DNA of 64,000 nt from Topomyia yanbarensis (GCF_030247195.1 NC_080670.1:209052546-209116545); one strand, 5' to 3'. Positions 25,040-37,440 are shown, numbered from the stretch's first letter. Notes: a model not told the origin generated them from the letters alone. Program-made: numbers and translations.

Positions 25040-25368
25040 TGGCGCTTCCCTTTTTCGGCTTGGAATTATCCCTCGACGCGGAGATCGATGGGTGATAAGG
25101 AAGTAGTTATCTGTGAACGTCTTTCAAATTTTGTTTTTGCGTTGGGAATTCATCTGTTTCATTTAGGTTGGTGGTAATATTAGAACCTTATCAGTTGCAA
25201 TCGGAATTAGAGCGAAGATTTTTAAATAAATATGTATACAAAATTTTTATGTGAAAACGACGATTTCAGTGAATGCATAACAGTTGTGAAGTTGCTCATA
25301 AATATTTAGAGAAAATTGTCTTGAGAAATACAGTTCTGTTTATAAATTAATCATGGAATTCGACTTCG
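25040..25368. other. Upstream region of the Pax6 gene, no gene seen
   Basis: AT-rich sequence without repeat or coding signal. It may hold promoter or enhancer sequence of the divergent gene, but no specific site is claimed. Confidence 0.4.
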
Positions 25369-25527
25369 TCTCATCAGAATCCGACACTAACTTAGTGACG
25401 GGACTAAGCTAGCGCCAGATTGTCGCTAGCTTCAAAAAAACGGAGACACCATTTTTAGCTCCTGGGCACACCCCCAGTCAAGCGTGATGTCCCGCAAGAA
25501 AAGGAACTCATTTTAACCTGATGAGAA
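25369..25527. mobile_element. Short element with TCTCATCAG / CTGATGAGA ends
   Basis: A nine-base perfect inverted repeat (25369-25377 and 25519-25527) bounds a segment richer in G+C than its flanks. It contains a further hairpin GCTAGCG..CGCTAGC near 25408-25430. The sequence resembles a nonautonomous repeat seen in mosquito introns (recalled). No target duplication was established. Confidence 0.45.
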
Positions 25528-25651
25528 CTAATGAAATCGAAACATTTGGTTTGGCTTGGCAAGCCAATGCAAGATAGCATTCTGTGTATATTTTTAGCTT
25601 TCCATAATTAAGTGTTTTTGACTGTGCCTGAATCTATTGTATGCAATAGAG

Positions 25652-25710
25652 AAGTGTCTCAGTTTTGGTTAAAAATATTTTTCTATTTTCTAATCAAAAC
25701 TCAGACACTT
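25652..25710. repeat. Near-perfect 20-base inverted repeat (hairpin)
   Basis: The arms aagtgtctcagttttggtta (25652-25671) and taatcaaaactcagacactt (25691-25710) are complementary except for one or two bases, around a 19-base AT-rich loop. The hairpin lies directly at the left edge of the purine-rich tract. Confidence 0.75.
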
Positions 25711-25729
25711 TACTGCGATAAAAAGAAAA

Positions 25730-28700
25730 CAATAAGGACCAAATAAATCATACACTGAAACAGGTGAAAAATAGAAAATAAAATGAAGCATGAAAAAATA
25801 AAAAAAAACAGTTGCAAATTAAATTTTAAAAAAAGGTATGGAAAAAGGTTATCACGTACAAGCAAACATAGGAAATATAAACAATCAAGGAAAAAAAATA
25901 TAATGAAAACAGCACGAAGGAAAAATGCAGAAAAGGGATTCCTGAAAAAGGAAAAGAATAACATAGAATATATACAATGAAAAAGAAAAACAGAAAAAAG
26001 AAGGAGCAAAACTAAAAGAAGGTTAGAAATGAGTAACATGGAAATTAACAGAAAAACAGAAAAAAGGAATGGGAAAAAAAATTAAAAAGAAAATTAAAAA
26101 AGCAATGTAAAATGGTCAAGGAGGAATAACACAAGGGAAGAAAATAAAAAAAGAATGTCGGAAACATATAAAAGCAAAAAACAAAGCACTGAAAAATATT
26201 GAAATAATAAGAATATAAAAGAAAATTCTAAAAGTAGAACAATAAAGCAAACAAATGTAAATAAAATAAAGGAAAATTAAAAGAAAATAGGAGGAAGAAA
26301 AGGGAAAAAGTGTCATGTAGACAAGTAAAATAAATTGCAAAAAAATTAAAAAAAAAGAAAATGTGCCAAGGAAAAGAGAAAAACAAAAGGAACATAAAAA
26401 AGAAGAAAAAATAAAATGTAAAACAATAGAAAAAAGAGAAGGAAAATTAGAAAACAAAGAGGGAAAACGTTGAAGAAAAGGGGCGAGTGGAAAAGAAACA
26501 ACACAGAAAAGGGTGCAAGAAAACGTATAACTGAAGAAGGAAAAATGAGTAAAACCATGTAACCATGTAAAATGAAAAAGAGCTGGAAAAATATTGAAGG
26601 CAAGGGAAAGATAAAAAGGGCGGCAGGAAATTTGAAAACAAAAAAGGAAAAGAAAAACGAAACTTGTAAAATGGATGGATGAAAGGGAAAAATAAAATTA
26701 ACACGAAAAGAAGAAAGAGTTACAGCAAAAAAAGAAGACGAATAACGAAAAGCGGACAAACAGACAAATGTGAGAAAGGAAGAATAAAAAAAATTAAAAA
26801 GCGGAAAAAACACAAAAAAGAAACACAAAAAAAACAAAGAAACAGAAAGCAGAAAATATAAAAAGAAATTGTCGCTTGTAAACCTAAAAACGAAAACGAG
26901 AAAAATAATAGTAATAAATAAAGAAAAGAGAAACTAAAACAGGAAAAGAGGAAAATGTAAATAAACAGACACGCTGGACAATGTGGAAAGGAGTCAAAAA
27001 ATAAAGAAAAAAAACTGTAAGAAGATGTAAAAGTAAAATACATCTGATAAAAGAAAAAAAACAGGAAAGTTAAATAAAGAGAAACAAAAACGGAAAAAAT
27101 TGAGAAAGTAGGAGGAATAAAACGTAAATAAAAAGACAAATCGAGGAAATAAAGTTTAAAGGTTAAATAAGTACTATGAAAATAAAATGGATATGGATAC
27201 AGGAAGCATGTAAAAGGGAATGAATAGAAGGAAGAGAAAAAAGTTAACGCAAAATAAGAAAACGTAACAGAATAATTGAAAGACCAAAGAAGGATAAAGA
27301 CAAAAGAATACGAAAAGTGGGACAATGTTAAAAAAGGCTATAGGAAAAATAAAGTGTTCAAAAAAAGCAAAAGCAACGGAAAACGGATGGAGTAAATACA
27401 AAATAAAACAGAAGGGGACAAGGAAAAATATAAAAATAGCAAATAAAAGAAAAAGAAAGGAAAAATGAAATACTACGAAAATAAAAACAGAAAATGTAAG
27501 AATGAAACAGAGAAGAAAAAAATAAAAAGGAACATGTTAGCACGCAAAGAAAAATGAAAAAAAGAAAGAAGGTAGAGGAACATCTTTTTGAAAAAGCACA
27601 CAGAAAAAAGAAATAAATAGAAAAGTAAAAAGCGATTGCAGAAATAGGGAAAATAAACGAAAAAGGTGAAGAAGAAAAAGCAAGCCGAAGAAAAAAAGGA
27701 AATTGAAAAGAAAATGGAACAGAGAAATCAAAATGGAAAAATAGTACAAGAAAATTGGAAAAATTAAAGAGAAAAGAGGTAAAAGAAACAGGAAAACATA
27801 GTGAAATAGGAAAAACGAGGAAAGCACAAACGAAATAAGAAAATAGAAGGAGTAAAGGATATAAAACAATCAGGGGGATAAAATGAAACATAAAAAGCGG
27901 GCCAACCAAAAAAAAACGACAAACTTTGTAACAGAGATAAATGGAAAAGAAACTGAAAATAAAAATAAATGAAACGAAGCAAAAGAAGATGGGAAAAAGG
28001 GTAAAGGGAAAGAAAAAGTTGAGAAAGGTTTGGAAAGAAAGGAACAAAGGCCAAAAAAGAAAAATTGTAAAGTGATAGCAAAGAAGGAACAAGACAAAAG
28101 AGAACGATTGAAAAGTAAAGCAGGAAAATCGAAATGGAAAGTTGAAAAAGACAAATAAAAAAGTACGTAAAAGAGCTCAGGAAAAATAATAACAAAATAC
28201 GTAAGGAGGGTAAACAAAAAATCACAAATCAAAAAGAAAAATGAAATAGGGCGAAGAAACAATAAAAAAAATAACAAAAAGAGAAGAGGAGATCAAAAGG
28301 AAACAGAAAATGTAGGTGGAAACAGGAAAGGTGCAATGAAATCGGTTTAAGCGAAAATAAAAAGTTAATAAACACAAATATAAAAGACAGAGCTACAAAT
28401 ATTAATAAAAATAAAGAAAAAATAAAAAGACGAAAAGAAATGCAATTGAGGAAGACGAAAACAATCAGAAAAAATACATTTTTTGAATATAATAAGGTAT
28501 AAAAGTAACGGAAAAATAGACAATGGAGAACGAAACCTAGAAAAAATAGTGGGGAAGAAAAAAGTGAAAGTAAAAGTAATAATTAAGAAAGTAGAAAAGA
28601 ACAAATAGAACTTAAAAAATATATAGATCTTTTTAAAAGGAAAACATCATATGTAGGAAAATGGTAAAAATAGTGGGAAGATAGGAAATAGGAAACAAGT

Positions 28701-30420
28701 AAAAAATAAGAGAATGTAGGAACAAAAAGCACAAGAAAATAAAAATGTAATTGAAAACAGGACAGAAGGAAACAAACATGAAAAAAGTACGGAAAAATAG
28801 CGAAAACGAAAAAAAAAATATCCAAGATAGGCAAAATGTAAAACAAGACTTGTGAAATGGAATGACAATGGGAAATATAAATAAAAAGGAACATGATGGA
28901 GTAAATTTTAAAAAAGCAAATGATGCAAGAGAGAATAAATGACAGTGTCATGTAAAAGAATACAGCAAAAAGAAATGAAAAAAAGAAAACGATAAGACCG
29001 CCAGAGGAGTTTAAATGCATAACAGTAAAGATTAGTGAACGGAGAAACGGAAAAGGGTACACGAATAATGAAAAAAAAAGAATTTAGAAAAAAGAAAAAG
29101 CAAAAATAAACAGAAATCGTAAAAAATCGCCTTTGTGTCATATTTCGCTCTAAATTCTTACTGTACAAGGCAATTGCAGGGCTAGTGTTGCGATCCTATG
29201 GACCACTAGTGAGTGTTTCATAAGACCAAAGTCTTACCATCTGAGCCACCAGACCAGGGAAAAATGGAAATAAACAAAAAATACGGGCAAAGCCACTACC
29301 AAATTTGAAAACGAAATGGTAAGCGGATTTCAAAAATAAGAGGATAAATGAGAACAAACGAATAATACCAAAGAAGAATAAAGGAAAAATGTAGCGTAGA
29401 ATAAAAAGCAGAAAAGAAAACCTTTACAGGAAATAAAGGAAAAATGAGAGAGTAAAATTGAGAAAGTAGTAATGAAAAAGGACAAATATAAAAGACAGAC
29501 GACTAAGCCTCGCAAAAAAGGGCCATATGAAGGAAAATGGAAAAAGGAAACATAAAAAATTGACTAAACAAAGAGGGGTTAAAACAAAATAAGAAAATAA
29601 AACGAAATTATTAAAAAAAACTCGAAGAAGTTAAAGGAAAATACAATGATAAACAGAATACAAGAATGAGAAAAAAGGGGAAGTGGTTAAGAAAAGGGAC
29701 AGACAAAAAAGAAAAAGGGTAGAAAAGGCTAAAATAAGAGAAAAAGAACAGCGGAAGACGGAAGGAGTAATTGAAAAATAAAATGGAGGAAAATTCAAAA
29801 TATGGAAATCGGAATGAAAAATAAAAACGAGAGAAAAAAAGATAAAAAGACAAAACATCATTAAATTATAAGGTAAGGAAAAAAATGGAAAGATAATGAA
29901 AAACTGAAAATGAAAACTGAATAAAAAATGTTGGTAGGAACTGAAAATAGGAATAAAGAAAAGAGGAAAAAAAGAAAATTGGCAGAGCAGTACAAAAAAA
30001 GAATAAGTAAAGAATACAAAGAAAAAAAGGCAAACAACAAGAGAAAGAATATGAATGAAACTTGAAAGAGTTGAAGGTAGACAGAAAATAAGAAAAAAAT
30101 GAATATCTAAAAGAGTAAATATGACATATGACACAGAAAGAAGTAAGAAAGCTAAAAAAGTAAAGAAGAAAACTGAAAATGAAGAAATACCAGAGGAAGC
30201 AGATGGAAAAAACCGAAGAGGGTAAGGTTAAAAGTAAAAGTATAAGATAGAAGTTAGAAGCAGAAGAAAAAGTAGAAAAGGAATTTTATAAAAGTAGAAA
30301 CTAAAACTAACAAAAAAATAAAGCCAGAATATAGTGGAAAATATGCAGGTAAGCGAAAAGACAAAATGGGAGACAAGAAATAGCAGAAAATGAGCAGTCA
30401 AGGAAAAATGGACAAGTAAA
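25730..30420 (+). repeat. Kilobase-scale purine-rich (A/G) low-complexity tract
   Basis: For about 4.7 kb the + strand is dominated by A and G in irregular strings such as 'aaaaagaaaa', 'ggaaaa' and 'aaaatgtaaaag'. T is mostly isolated and C sparse. No fixed repeat unit is visible, so it looks like a blurred microsatellite or a purine-biased expansion. The composition opens many long minus-strand frames made almost only of Phe, Ser, Leu, Tyr and Ile, which are artefacts. A small non-purine island at 29130-29265 interrupts it. Confidence 0.85.
29168..29262 (-). mobile_element. tRNA-like SINE fragment inside the purine tract
   Basis: The minus strand reads 'cctggtctggtggctcagat' then 'ggtaagactttggtctta', an A-box-like TGGCTCAGATGG. 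Some 35 bases on is 'ggtccataggatcgcaacac', a poor B box. The island has ordinary base composition within the purine tract, as expected of an insertion. It is too diverged to assign to the other SINE families in the window. Confidence 0.4.
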
Positions 30421-30850
30421 CAAGACGAATAACCCTTACACAGCCAATATTGAAAAGCATCCTGGAAAACACTGCAGTTATTCTGTATTGTTTTTCTTGT
30501 CAATATTAATATTTGAAACATATTTTCATATTTCATTAAAACGGACAGGCCTGCTGTACAGAGTTGGGTTTGAAGATGTTTCAAAATTAGGCGGCAATTG
30601 AATGATTCATTATTCATTCAATGAATAATTTAATTAACGAATTGTTTTGAATCTTGAAGGAGGAAGAAACGAGGACAACCGTACCGACCGTTTCAGTTTA
30701 AAGGGGATACAATAAATCGTTGGGAGCGGCTTGGCTAAGAAGGTTATCGTTACTCCTTTGGTCCTTAGTGATGGGACACAGTTATTTACACATTGCCCTG
30801 GCTAGTAAACCTAGGATGAAGCGCCTTTACTCGCTCTACAATGGTAAAAA
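30421..30850. other. Non-purine island within the purine-rich domain
   Basis: About 430 bases of ordinary mixed sequence split the purine tract, which resumes at 30842-31015. No gene or known repeat was recognised. It may be an insertion or an ancestral spacer. Confidence 0.45.
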
Positions 30851-31015
30851 AACAGAAAACGTGCAAAAAGGAAAGGAAGACAAAGATAAAAAAAAAGTGA
30901 AAGAAAGAGGAAGATGAAATAGCAAATGAGAAAATAACGAAGGAACAAAAGTGAAAAGGTAAAACAGGGTACAGGAAAAGAGAACAAGAATAGCGGAAGA
31001 GGGAAGGACTAAAGT
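30842..31015 (+). repeat. Continuation of the purine-rich tract
   Basis: Same composition as 25730-30420 ('aaaaaaacagaaaacgtg', 'gaaagaggaagatgaaat'), ending near 31015 where mixed AT-rich DNA begins. Confidence 0.75.
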
Positions 31016-31270
31016 TATTTGTTTTTTGGCAAAAAAATGATTCGGTTTAGCTAAATAGTATGTTTTAATGAATTATAGGGTAGCATATGCGTAATTTTTT
31101 GGCTAAAAAGTTTTAGTTCCACAATTCAGCTAACTTTTCAAGGAAGAGAAATAAACATGTTATGTTCAGGGGAATCACTAAAAATTACCTGTTTACGGCA
31201 AATTTTAAAATAAATTGGAATAAAATCATAATTGTTTTAATACGAGAATCAGTTATATTGTCCATCGAGC

Positions 31271-31298
31271 GACTTTCCGTGCAGACACACGGAGAGTC
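31271..31298. repeat. Dispersed 28-base hairpin, copy 1
   Basis: The arms GACTTTCCGTG and CACGGAGAGTC enclose the loop cagaca. It is identical to 40215-40242 and nearly identical to 33762-33789. Sequences outside the hairpins do not match each other. Confidence 0.8.
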
Positions 31299-31476
31299 TT
31301 TCGGTACAGAAATATCAGAAGATCTAGACTTGTTTGTTTATTTGGAATTTAATTTCCGTATTTATGGCACTGTTTTATATTTGTGCCACTTTGTCATAAA
31401 TATATCTAGTTTGTAGTTTGTTGCATCTAATCGTGGATTTTATTCATATCTTTGGAAAACAAGATATTTATTAAAC

Positions 31477-31637
31477 CTCTTAACACAGATGTCTTCCGTA
31501 TATTTCCACAATAATAATAATAATTATAGAATGCACTTGCATTTCACCATCAAGATGTATACCAGTATTTCGACGAGGTATAGTCTTCTTCAGTGTTCAT
31601 ATCAGTCCTGTTGAACAGAAGACATCTGTCTTAAGAG
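31477..31637. mobile_element. 161-base inverted-repeat element (AGATGTCTTC ends)
   Basis: The arm 'ctcttaacacagatgtcttc' at 31477-31496 pairs with 'gaagacatctgtcttaagag' at 31618-31637. Between them is a sequence with an (ATA)n run and 'agtatttcgacgaggtatag', typical of mosquito nonautonomous repeats (recalled). No target duplication was determined. Confidence 0.6.
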
Positions 31638-31773
31638 AGTTCATTGTGACATTTGACTGAGTCGCACGAAAACTTTTGTCATTTAAAATTTGTTTCGAAT
31701 CCATGCAAGCTAATCCTATCTCCGGCTTATGAGTATGCAATATGATATAGTTTTAAAATTACTATTATGATTG

Positions 31774-31920
31774 GAGGGCGAACATATCGTAGTTAATAAA
31801 TCGATTGCCTTGTACGTAGCTCACCTGGGTTCGAATCCCAATCCGATAGGGTAAGAGATTTTTTAAAAATATTTTTCTATCCCCGGCGAATGACTCAAAA
31901 TTCTATAATTGGAAAAAAAA
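31774..31920 (+). mobile_element. tRNA-derived SINE, copy 2
   Basis: Same family as 2562-2730. It shares 'cgtagttaataaatcgattg', 'ccttgtacgtagctcacctg' and the B box 'gggttcgaatccc', then 'gggtaagagatttttt', 'ggcgaatgactc' and 'ctataattgg' before an A run at 31912-31920. It carries several substitutions and is oriented opposite to copies 1 and 3. Confidence 0.85.
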
Positions 31921-32930
31921 ATCCAAGATTGCTATTCCTGGCTGTACGAATGACTATTTTTATCTTAAGTAGGTTAATTCTTAGTGTCAAGAGAACAAAA
32001 TCTATTTCGTAGATGTTTTTCCCTTGAAAATAAATTTGAAAAATTCGTTATTAGTTTCTATTATAAAAAATGTTCGCCAAATCGAACAACGTATTCAAAC
32101 TAAATTGAAAACATACCTAGGTGCTAAGCTCAATGAAGCAGTAGTCAACAGTATCTTCTAACTAGTAAAAAGCTTCAACTCACCGAAATTTGATTGCTAC
32201 CAACAAGAATTCAGAAACGTCTTTGAACTACAGCCTCTATTTGTATCACAATTGGAAAGCCCTCATGAAAATGCATATATGCGCTGAGGGACAATTCTCC
32301 CTAATTATCACAAAAGACCCGTCCTCGATTTAGGGAAACACGTTAAGGTACCACCCGTACGCCCCGCGCGCAATCACGATAAGTGCTACCCGATTCCTTT
32401 CATCGATGCTGAAGGAATTCACCAGAGCACAACACAGGGCAGATCAGTAGGCGGTGAAGCGCATGTGCGCGATTTGAATTCTATTAGCCGTAGATATTGT
32501 CTGTTGTAATGTGTCTCTCCCATCTGAAACACGGAAATCGAAAGCTTCGGAATGAATTGTTTCGCGATATCCAGTTTGTTAATCATCGTTTCGGACCTCA
32601 CAAACCTGACACAGGTCAAACCGCAAAACCGAAGGAATTTACCTCACAATTCGTGTAATTCGATACCCTTTTCGTCCAACGTTCCATCGTTCGTTCGATC
32701 CAATACGTATGGCTAACCAGTAAGGAGGTTATAAATGGTGACGGTTTGCTACGAATCGAGCCACATTTTCACAAATTCTTTCAAATTCAGAACCTTAGAA
32801 CCTAATCAGTTTGTTAAACGTAAATTCGAAAACTTTCCACCGTCTCAAAAACAAATAAACTGGAGGTAACAAAAAAAAACAACACAACCCGTGTGTAAGA
32901 AGGTTCGCTCGCTTGCGACCCTGCCAGTCG
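31921..32930. other. Gene-free stretch
   Basis: About 1 kb without a supported gene or repeat. A 66-codon minus-strand frame at 32419-32619 is not supported by any domain. The last 50 bases lead into a candidate first exon. Confidence 0.4.
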
Positions 32931-33158
32931 TCAGTCCGAATTATCGAACGCAAATCGGACGTGAAAATCAGTCATGCGGAAAGTGACTGTATCTTGCGCT
33001 TTTCCGTCCGATCGGTTCCGTTTCGGGGGCAAACTTCACCGAACCGGGTTTCCGGATACGGTTCGCCGGTCGGACAGGACCACTCGGCCGTCCGCAGGCG
33101 GTCCGTTAGGCGGTTCTATGCACTGTTGTTTACCTTGCGTGTATCAGGGCCATTAATC
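32931..33158 (+). other. Candidate noncoding first exon with initiator
   Basis: The arthropod initiator-like TCAGTC at 32931 opens a segment of higher G+C that ends at a strong splice donor, ATC/gtaagt at 33159. A downstream promoter element is not correctly spaced (a GGACG lies about three bases too early). No convincing coding frame is present. It may be the start of a + strand gene whose other exons lie far downstream. Confidence 0.35.
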
Positions 33159-33159
33159 G

Positions 33160-33761
33160 TAAGTTTCACCACAATTTCACTACTGCCTGAAATGAGCAGG
33201 GCGAGCTCGGGGTTTTGTTTTCGATGTTCGCTTCTCGCCTGCTGCGACTGGTATAATCGATGGCGCGATGGAGAATCGACGAAGTTTTTGACTTTGGTTG
33301 TGGTTGAAAGGAGGGAGAGAGAGAAAGCGGTTCCGATATACATCTTTGGATGCTGTGAAGGGTGGATTTGTGTGCGAGTAAAAGAGAGACCGAGATGGCA
33401 ACGATAAAGTGACAACTGAACTATTAAAGACGCGAACAGACGGCTGGTTGGCGAATTGACCAATCGATCGGGGCATTTTTCTAGCTCAAAATGGAAATTT
33501 GAAAGTACCGTTTCAATGTCCGCAAAATCATTGTATAGTGAATCTATTCCAAAATTTCGATGCTTTAGTCAATATGCGTCAATCTTTAGTGGGATACTAA
33601 TTATTGATTTCAGCGTCCTTTCCTCTTTTAATTGCATTTGATTTTAAAATAACGATATAACCATATCTAATGGAATTAAAATGAATATAGGTTTGACTGA
33701 TTACATAAGAAACAAAATAAGGACGATCGAACACGTGAACAAATTATATTCTTCATGTTAG
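33160..33761. other. Gene-free stretch after the candidate exon
   Basis: Overlapping frames at 33116-33476 on the minus strand and 32913-33407 on the plus strand have no domain and are probably chance. The rest is AT-rich. Confidence 0.4.
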
Positions 33762-33789
33762 GACTTTCCGTGCAGCTACACGGAAAGTT
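33762..33789. repeat. Dispersed 28-base hairpin, copy 2
   Basis: The arms GACTTTCCGTG and CACGGAAAGTT surround the loop cagcta. Relative to copies 1 and 3 the loop and two right-arm bases differ. The first right-arm change improves pairing with the left arm. Confidence 0.75.
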
Positions 33790-35528
33790 CTTCAATGTAA
33801 AAAATAGCAATCACTGGTGTTGTTCCATATATTAGTGAAATTTAAATTTATTCTTGGGATTCATTTTTTTGGTATTTTCAGTATTTCTTGATTTGTATCA
33901 CCTCTGGTTTTTTTGGCTAAAAGTTTTTGATAAACTTTGAAGAAAAAATTGAGAAAAAATGATGATTATGTGATATAAACTTGAAATAAATTCCATTAAG
34001 GTTCAATTGAGAAAGCTTGGAAAAGCGGCAATCTTGGCCGCTTATTGAGGCGTTCTCAGTTGAACCTAAAACTCAGGGACGAATTGAAAGTTGGGTGGCG
34101 TTGAATTTTGAATGAATTAGGAGCATGCTTGTGAATCATATAGGACAAAGATAAGATTGGATTTTGAACACATTCATGGGAAAAATAATTAGCTAATTCA
34201 GCAATAGTAAACTTTAAAATACACATAAATAACATGTTTAAACAAATCTGGTCCAATTTGCAATATTGTAGATAGTTTTATGACAGCTCTGCGAAGAATC
34301 TTAGAAAAATTCAAAACATAGAGATATATGTTTTGTGTAGGGAATGAATTTTAATCTTCAAGATTGAGGCCTCTACATCACCAGCAAGTTTTCGGCCATG
34401 GAACCATAGCGACACACCTTTTTTGGTTCGAGCAGAATGGTCCAATAGCGTGGGATAGTGGATTTCGAAATTTCGTTGAATCATATTGTGCTTTTTATCG
34501 TTAAAAACAAAATAAATATTTGAGCTAATTCCACCAATTTCGCTTCCGACCAATATCACCTGGTGACTGCTCCTTCAGTTTACTCTTCAGTATCGTCCAA
34601 TACGTCTCTAATAGACGAAACTGAGGACAATTTTGTGAATTAAGTTTTTTCGGGATGAACTTTTAACTTTATCATCATGGTAGAGTAAAATCTGTTTGTT
34701 GAGGCAAACCCTGTTATACACGTACAAATTGTTATTCTTATCCGTCCTAAAATTGCTGATTTTCTTGCCCCAGGAACAATTCGCTTGCCAATTCATATTT
34801 GTTTTTCGAGAATTTCTCCGACGTTCCTCGTCGGTCTAGACACATCCTTCGAGTTCGTCCGCACTTTTCTGTACAGCTAACGGGCCTACTAAACCAAAAC
34901 CTCCTATTTGTCGCAACCCTTATCCATCTGGACCAACCGTTAGGTACCCCCTCCGTAGCGATTGTGCTCTTTTTATTGTGTATTAATCTTTCTTGTTTTT
35001 TTCAATGTTGCTTTTTTGCTTGCTATCCAACCTTCCCAGAATAACTGATTCGCTAAGGTCTGCTGCAAATATCGTCACCTCCGGTCCGGAAATACCAACC
35101 ATAACGGCTTACATCTCTTTACAATCATTTTCTCTGAGTTTCTTATCCTGTTTGACACTACTCGTTCCTATTTATCTGCTAGCTGGTACTGAGAGTTCCT
35201 CGGCGGCGGTATTTCTCCCGACACCGATGTCCATTTTCGTAAGCCATTTATCTGTTAGCTACTGCCAATTTGCTGGGGTTTTGTGTTTTGCCTCGTTAAC
35301 TCCTATTGTTAGCCCGCTGATCGACCTAAAGCTGTGTAACTGATAGACTAACAATGGTTGCTAATATAGAAACTTGTCGAAACGTGAACCGGTCTGGAGA
35401 TGTCGACCAACTTGTCTTGCGTTCCTTGTCGGCCACCCACGCAAAGTTTCTTCCTTGGGTTCTTTGACGACCTATTTATAGAGGACCGACCTCAAACGAT
35501 ATTTTATGCGTCAAATAGGTTCTCAGTA
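33790..35528. other. Gene-free stretch
   Basis: No gene recognised. The part at 34800-35340 has higher C and T, with two plus-strand frames (81 and 116 codons) lacking known domains. It includes a weak echo of the repeat at 18464-18560. Confidence 0.4.
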
Positions 35529-35802
35529 CAGTCATGATTCGCTGGTTGGATACTTTTTAACTGGACCGCTTTTTAGTTGAACCTCCGCTTGTTGGACCAT
35601 TGTCCAACTAAAAAGCATCTGAATGTCAAAATCTTATGTCAAATTTACTTTGATAATCAATCTGACAATAATTAGAGATGTGAATAGATGCAATTACACT
35701 ACTCACGTCTCCTTTGGAGAGTTTTTGACATCTGTCAGTCGGTCCAGCTAACGAATCAAATTCGTTAGTTGGACAGTTAGCCCAGCCAGCGAATCATGAC
35801 TG
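35529..35802. mobile_element. 274-base pogo/Tigger-type MITE with TA target duplication
   Basis: The ends are perfect inverted repeats CAGTCATGATTCGCTGG (35529-35545) and its complement (35786-35802), flanked by TA at 35527-35528 and 35803-35804. CAGT ends with a TA duplication are characteristic of Tc1/mariner-pogo elements. Inside, 'ttagttggac' and 'gtccaactaa' blocks give further self-complementarity. There is no coding sequence. Confidence 0.88.
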
Positions 35803-37440
35803 TATATTTTTTTCTGGGACAGAAAGTTAAGAAATTTCATACTCCTCATTTTGAAAAAAAATGAGAATAAATTATATCCATATTATATATGTTATCCATT
35901 GGTTACTCAAGCATCCCCCTTGATTCCTTCTTTCAAACATGAGCAATTCTTTGAATCTGTATTGAGCTTTTCAGAGCATTTCTTTGTCATTATTTGAATA
36001 TGAGTAGCCCGTTTGAATTTACACTGTCTCAAAAACACACCTACGAGCAAGCGATCACAACAGCCGCAAATTTAGCATCCGTTTGTGTTGGAGATTGTGT
36101 GTTGGAATTTATTTCCGTAGATGAGTTTTCCTCGGCGATTTCCGAGAAGAGTTGTTGGATTATCAAAAAAAATCGACAGAAATGAAGAAATTTGGATTGA
36201 GTAGTTCAATTTGATTGAACCTGTCAACTTTCAACAAACCTATTCGTAATGAAATAATCTGCACGGCCTTCGATTTTGAGGTGTGCAGAGTCACTGTGGG
36301 ATTTTTGATTGAATTTTGATTTTTTTTCGATTTCCCATATTCGCTACTATAAAAACTTCAACGCTATTGTGAGGGTATCAGTATTTCGAAAAAAGATTAA
36401 AATTGATGGCGGTCGGATAATAGACCTCAATTGCCCCCTGTGTGAACTGCCGGACCAAAGACATTTTTTTAACCCTTTGGAGATGTATAGTGTCGTGACG
36501 GAACGATATTCGGCCATGACAGAAATATCGATGGTTCGCCCTGACATGCTTAGGTTGGTGGTAAGTAGGAGTACAGAGTATACGTACCAGCAAACCAGGT
36601 CGAAATCAGTGGCGAGGTTTCCGATTCGAAAAAAACAATCCTATGGTGATCTACTTTTGGGGATCAAAAGGTGCTGTTATTTCCATCGAATCAACTTGCC
36701 TTTAACGCATTGAAGTCATTGTTGTTAAGTTGAAAGTAAAGGCAAAGGCTTTTGCATTGTTTATTACATTGCTTCTAGAACTTTGGCAGGGCAATGGACG
36801 CTTTGTAGTATCATCATTCCTACCCGTACAGCGGCTTGTGCAAGAAGACTTCAACTCACACGGAACGACAACTCCACATTAATCGAAAATCTTGAAAACA
36901 ACCTCAATGTGAGCTCTGTAAACACGGCTGAAACAACACGGATTCCACCCCTATTCTATTCATCTCTGTGCTCGACATCGCTACAGTTAAATGTTGCACG
37001 TGGAAAGTAATCACTGATCCTCTGCGAAACATTGATTGTCTCACACGAAACATTGATTGGAAGAGCTACGCGACCGCGGTATACGAATCCATCAAATCAA
37101 AACAAGAGCTTCCTCCGGAAACAACCTAAACCTAAAAAGGTTTCGAATGGCTTGATTCTGGACACGGAGATTCAAGCTCAGACGAAACAAGTACCCGACA
37201 CGAACAAGAGTGGACTCCGTAGTGGGGCAAAGAGTGCTCAGATGTGTACGCGAAGAAGGCCTTCGCATATAAGAAATTTTCTGAAGGTTCGAGCGCCTGA
37301 CACTCTCTGAAAGTAAGCGACTGAAAAAAGGCAGTGAAGAGCTTGATGAAAGTAAAAAAATCGCGGTTATTGGCACCGGTTTGTCGGCGAGCTATAGAGA
37401 GAAACATCGATGAGCACCCTTAGAGGTATTGGTCGATGTT
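35803..37440. other. Unassigned stretch upstream of the gypsy relic
   Basis: Plus-strand frames at 35994-36185, 36309-36713 and 37032-37310 have no domain I recognise. Given the integrase relic that follows on the same strand, they could be decayed Gag or Pol sequence of the same retroelement, but this is conjecture. Confidence 0.35.

Noticed and set aside
25710..30620. Many minus-strand frames of 60-244 codons made of Phe, Ser, Leu, Tyr and Ile
   Set aside because: They come from translating a purine-rich strand in reverse; overlapping frames in all phases look the same and none has a domain.
32931..32965. Downstream promoter element paired with the TCAGTC initiator
   Set aside because: The GGACG motif is at the wrong distance from the initiator.
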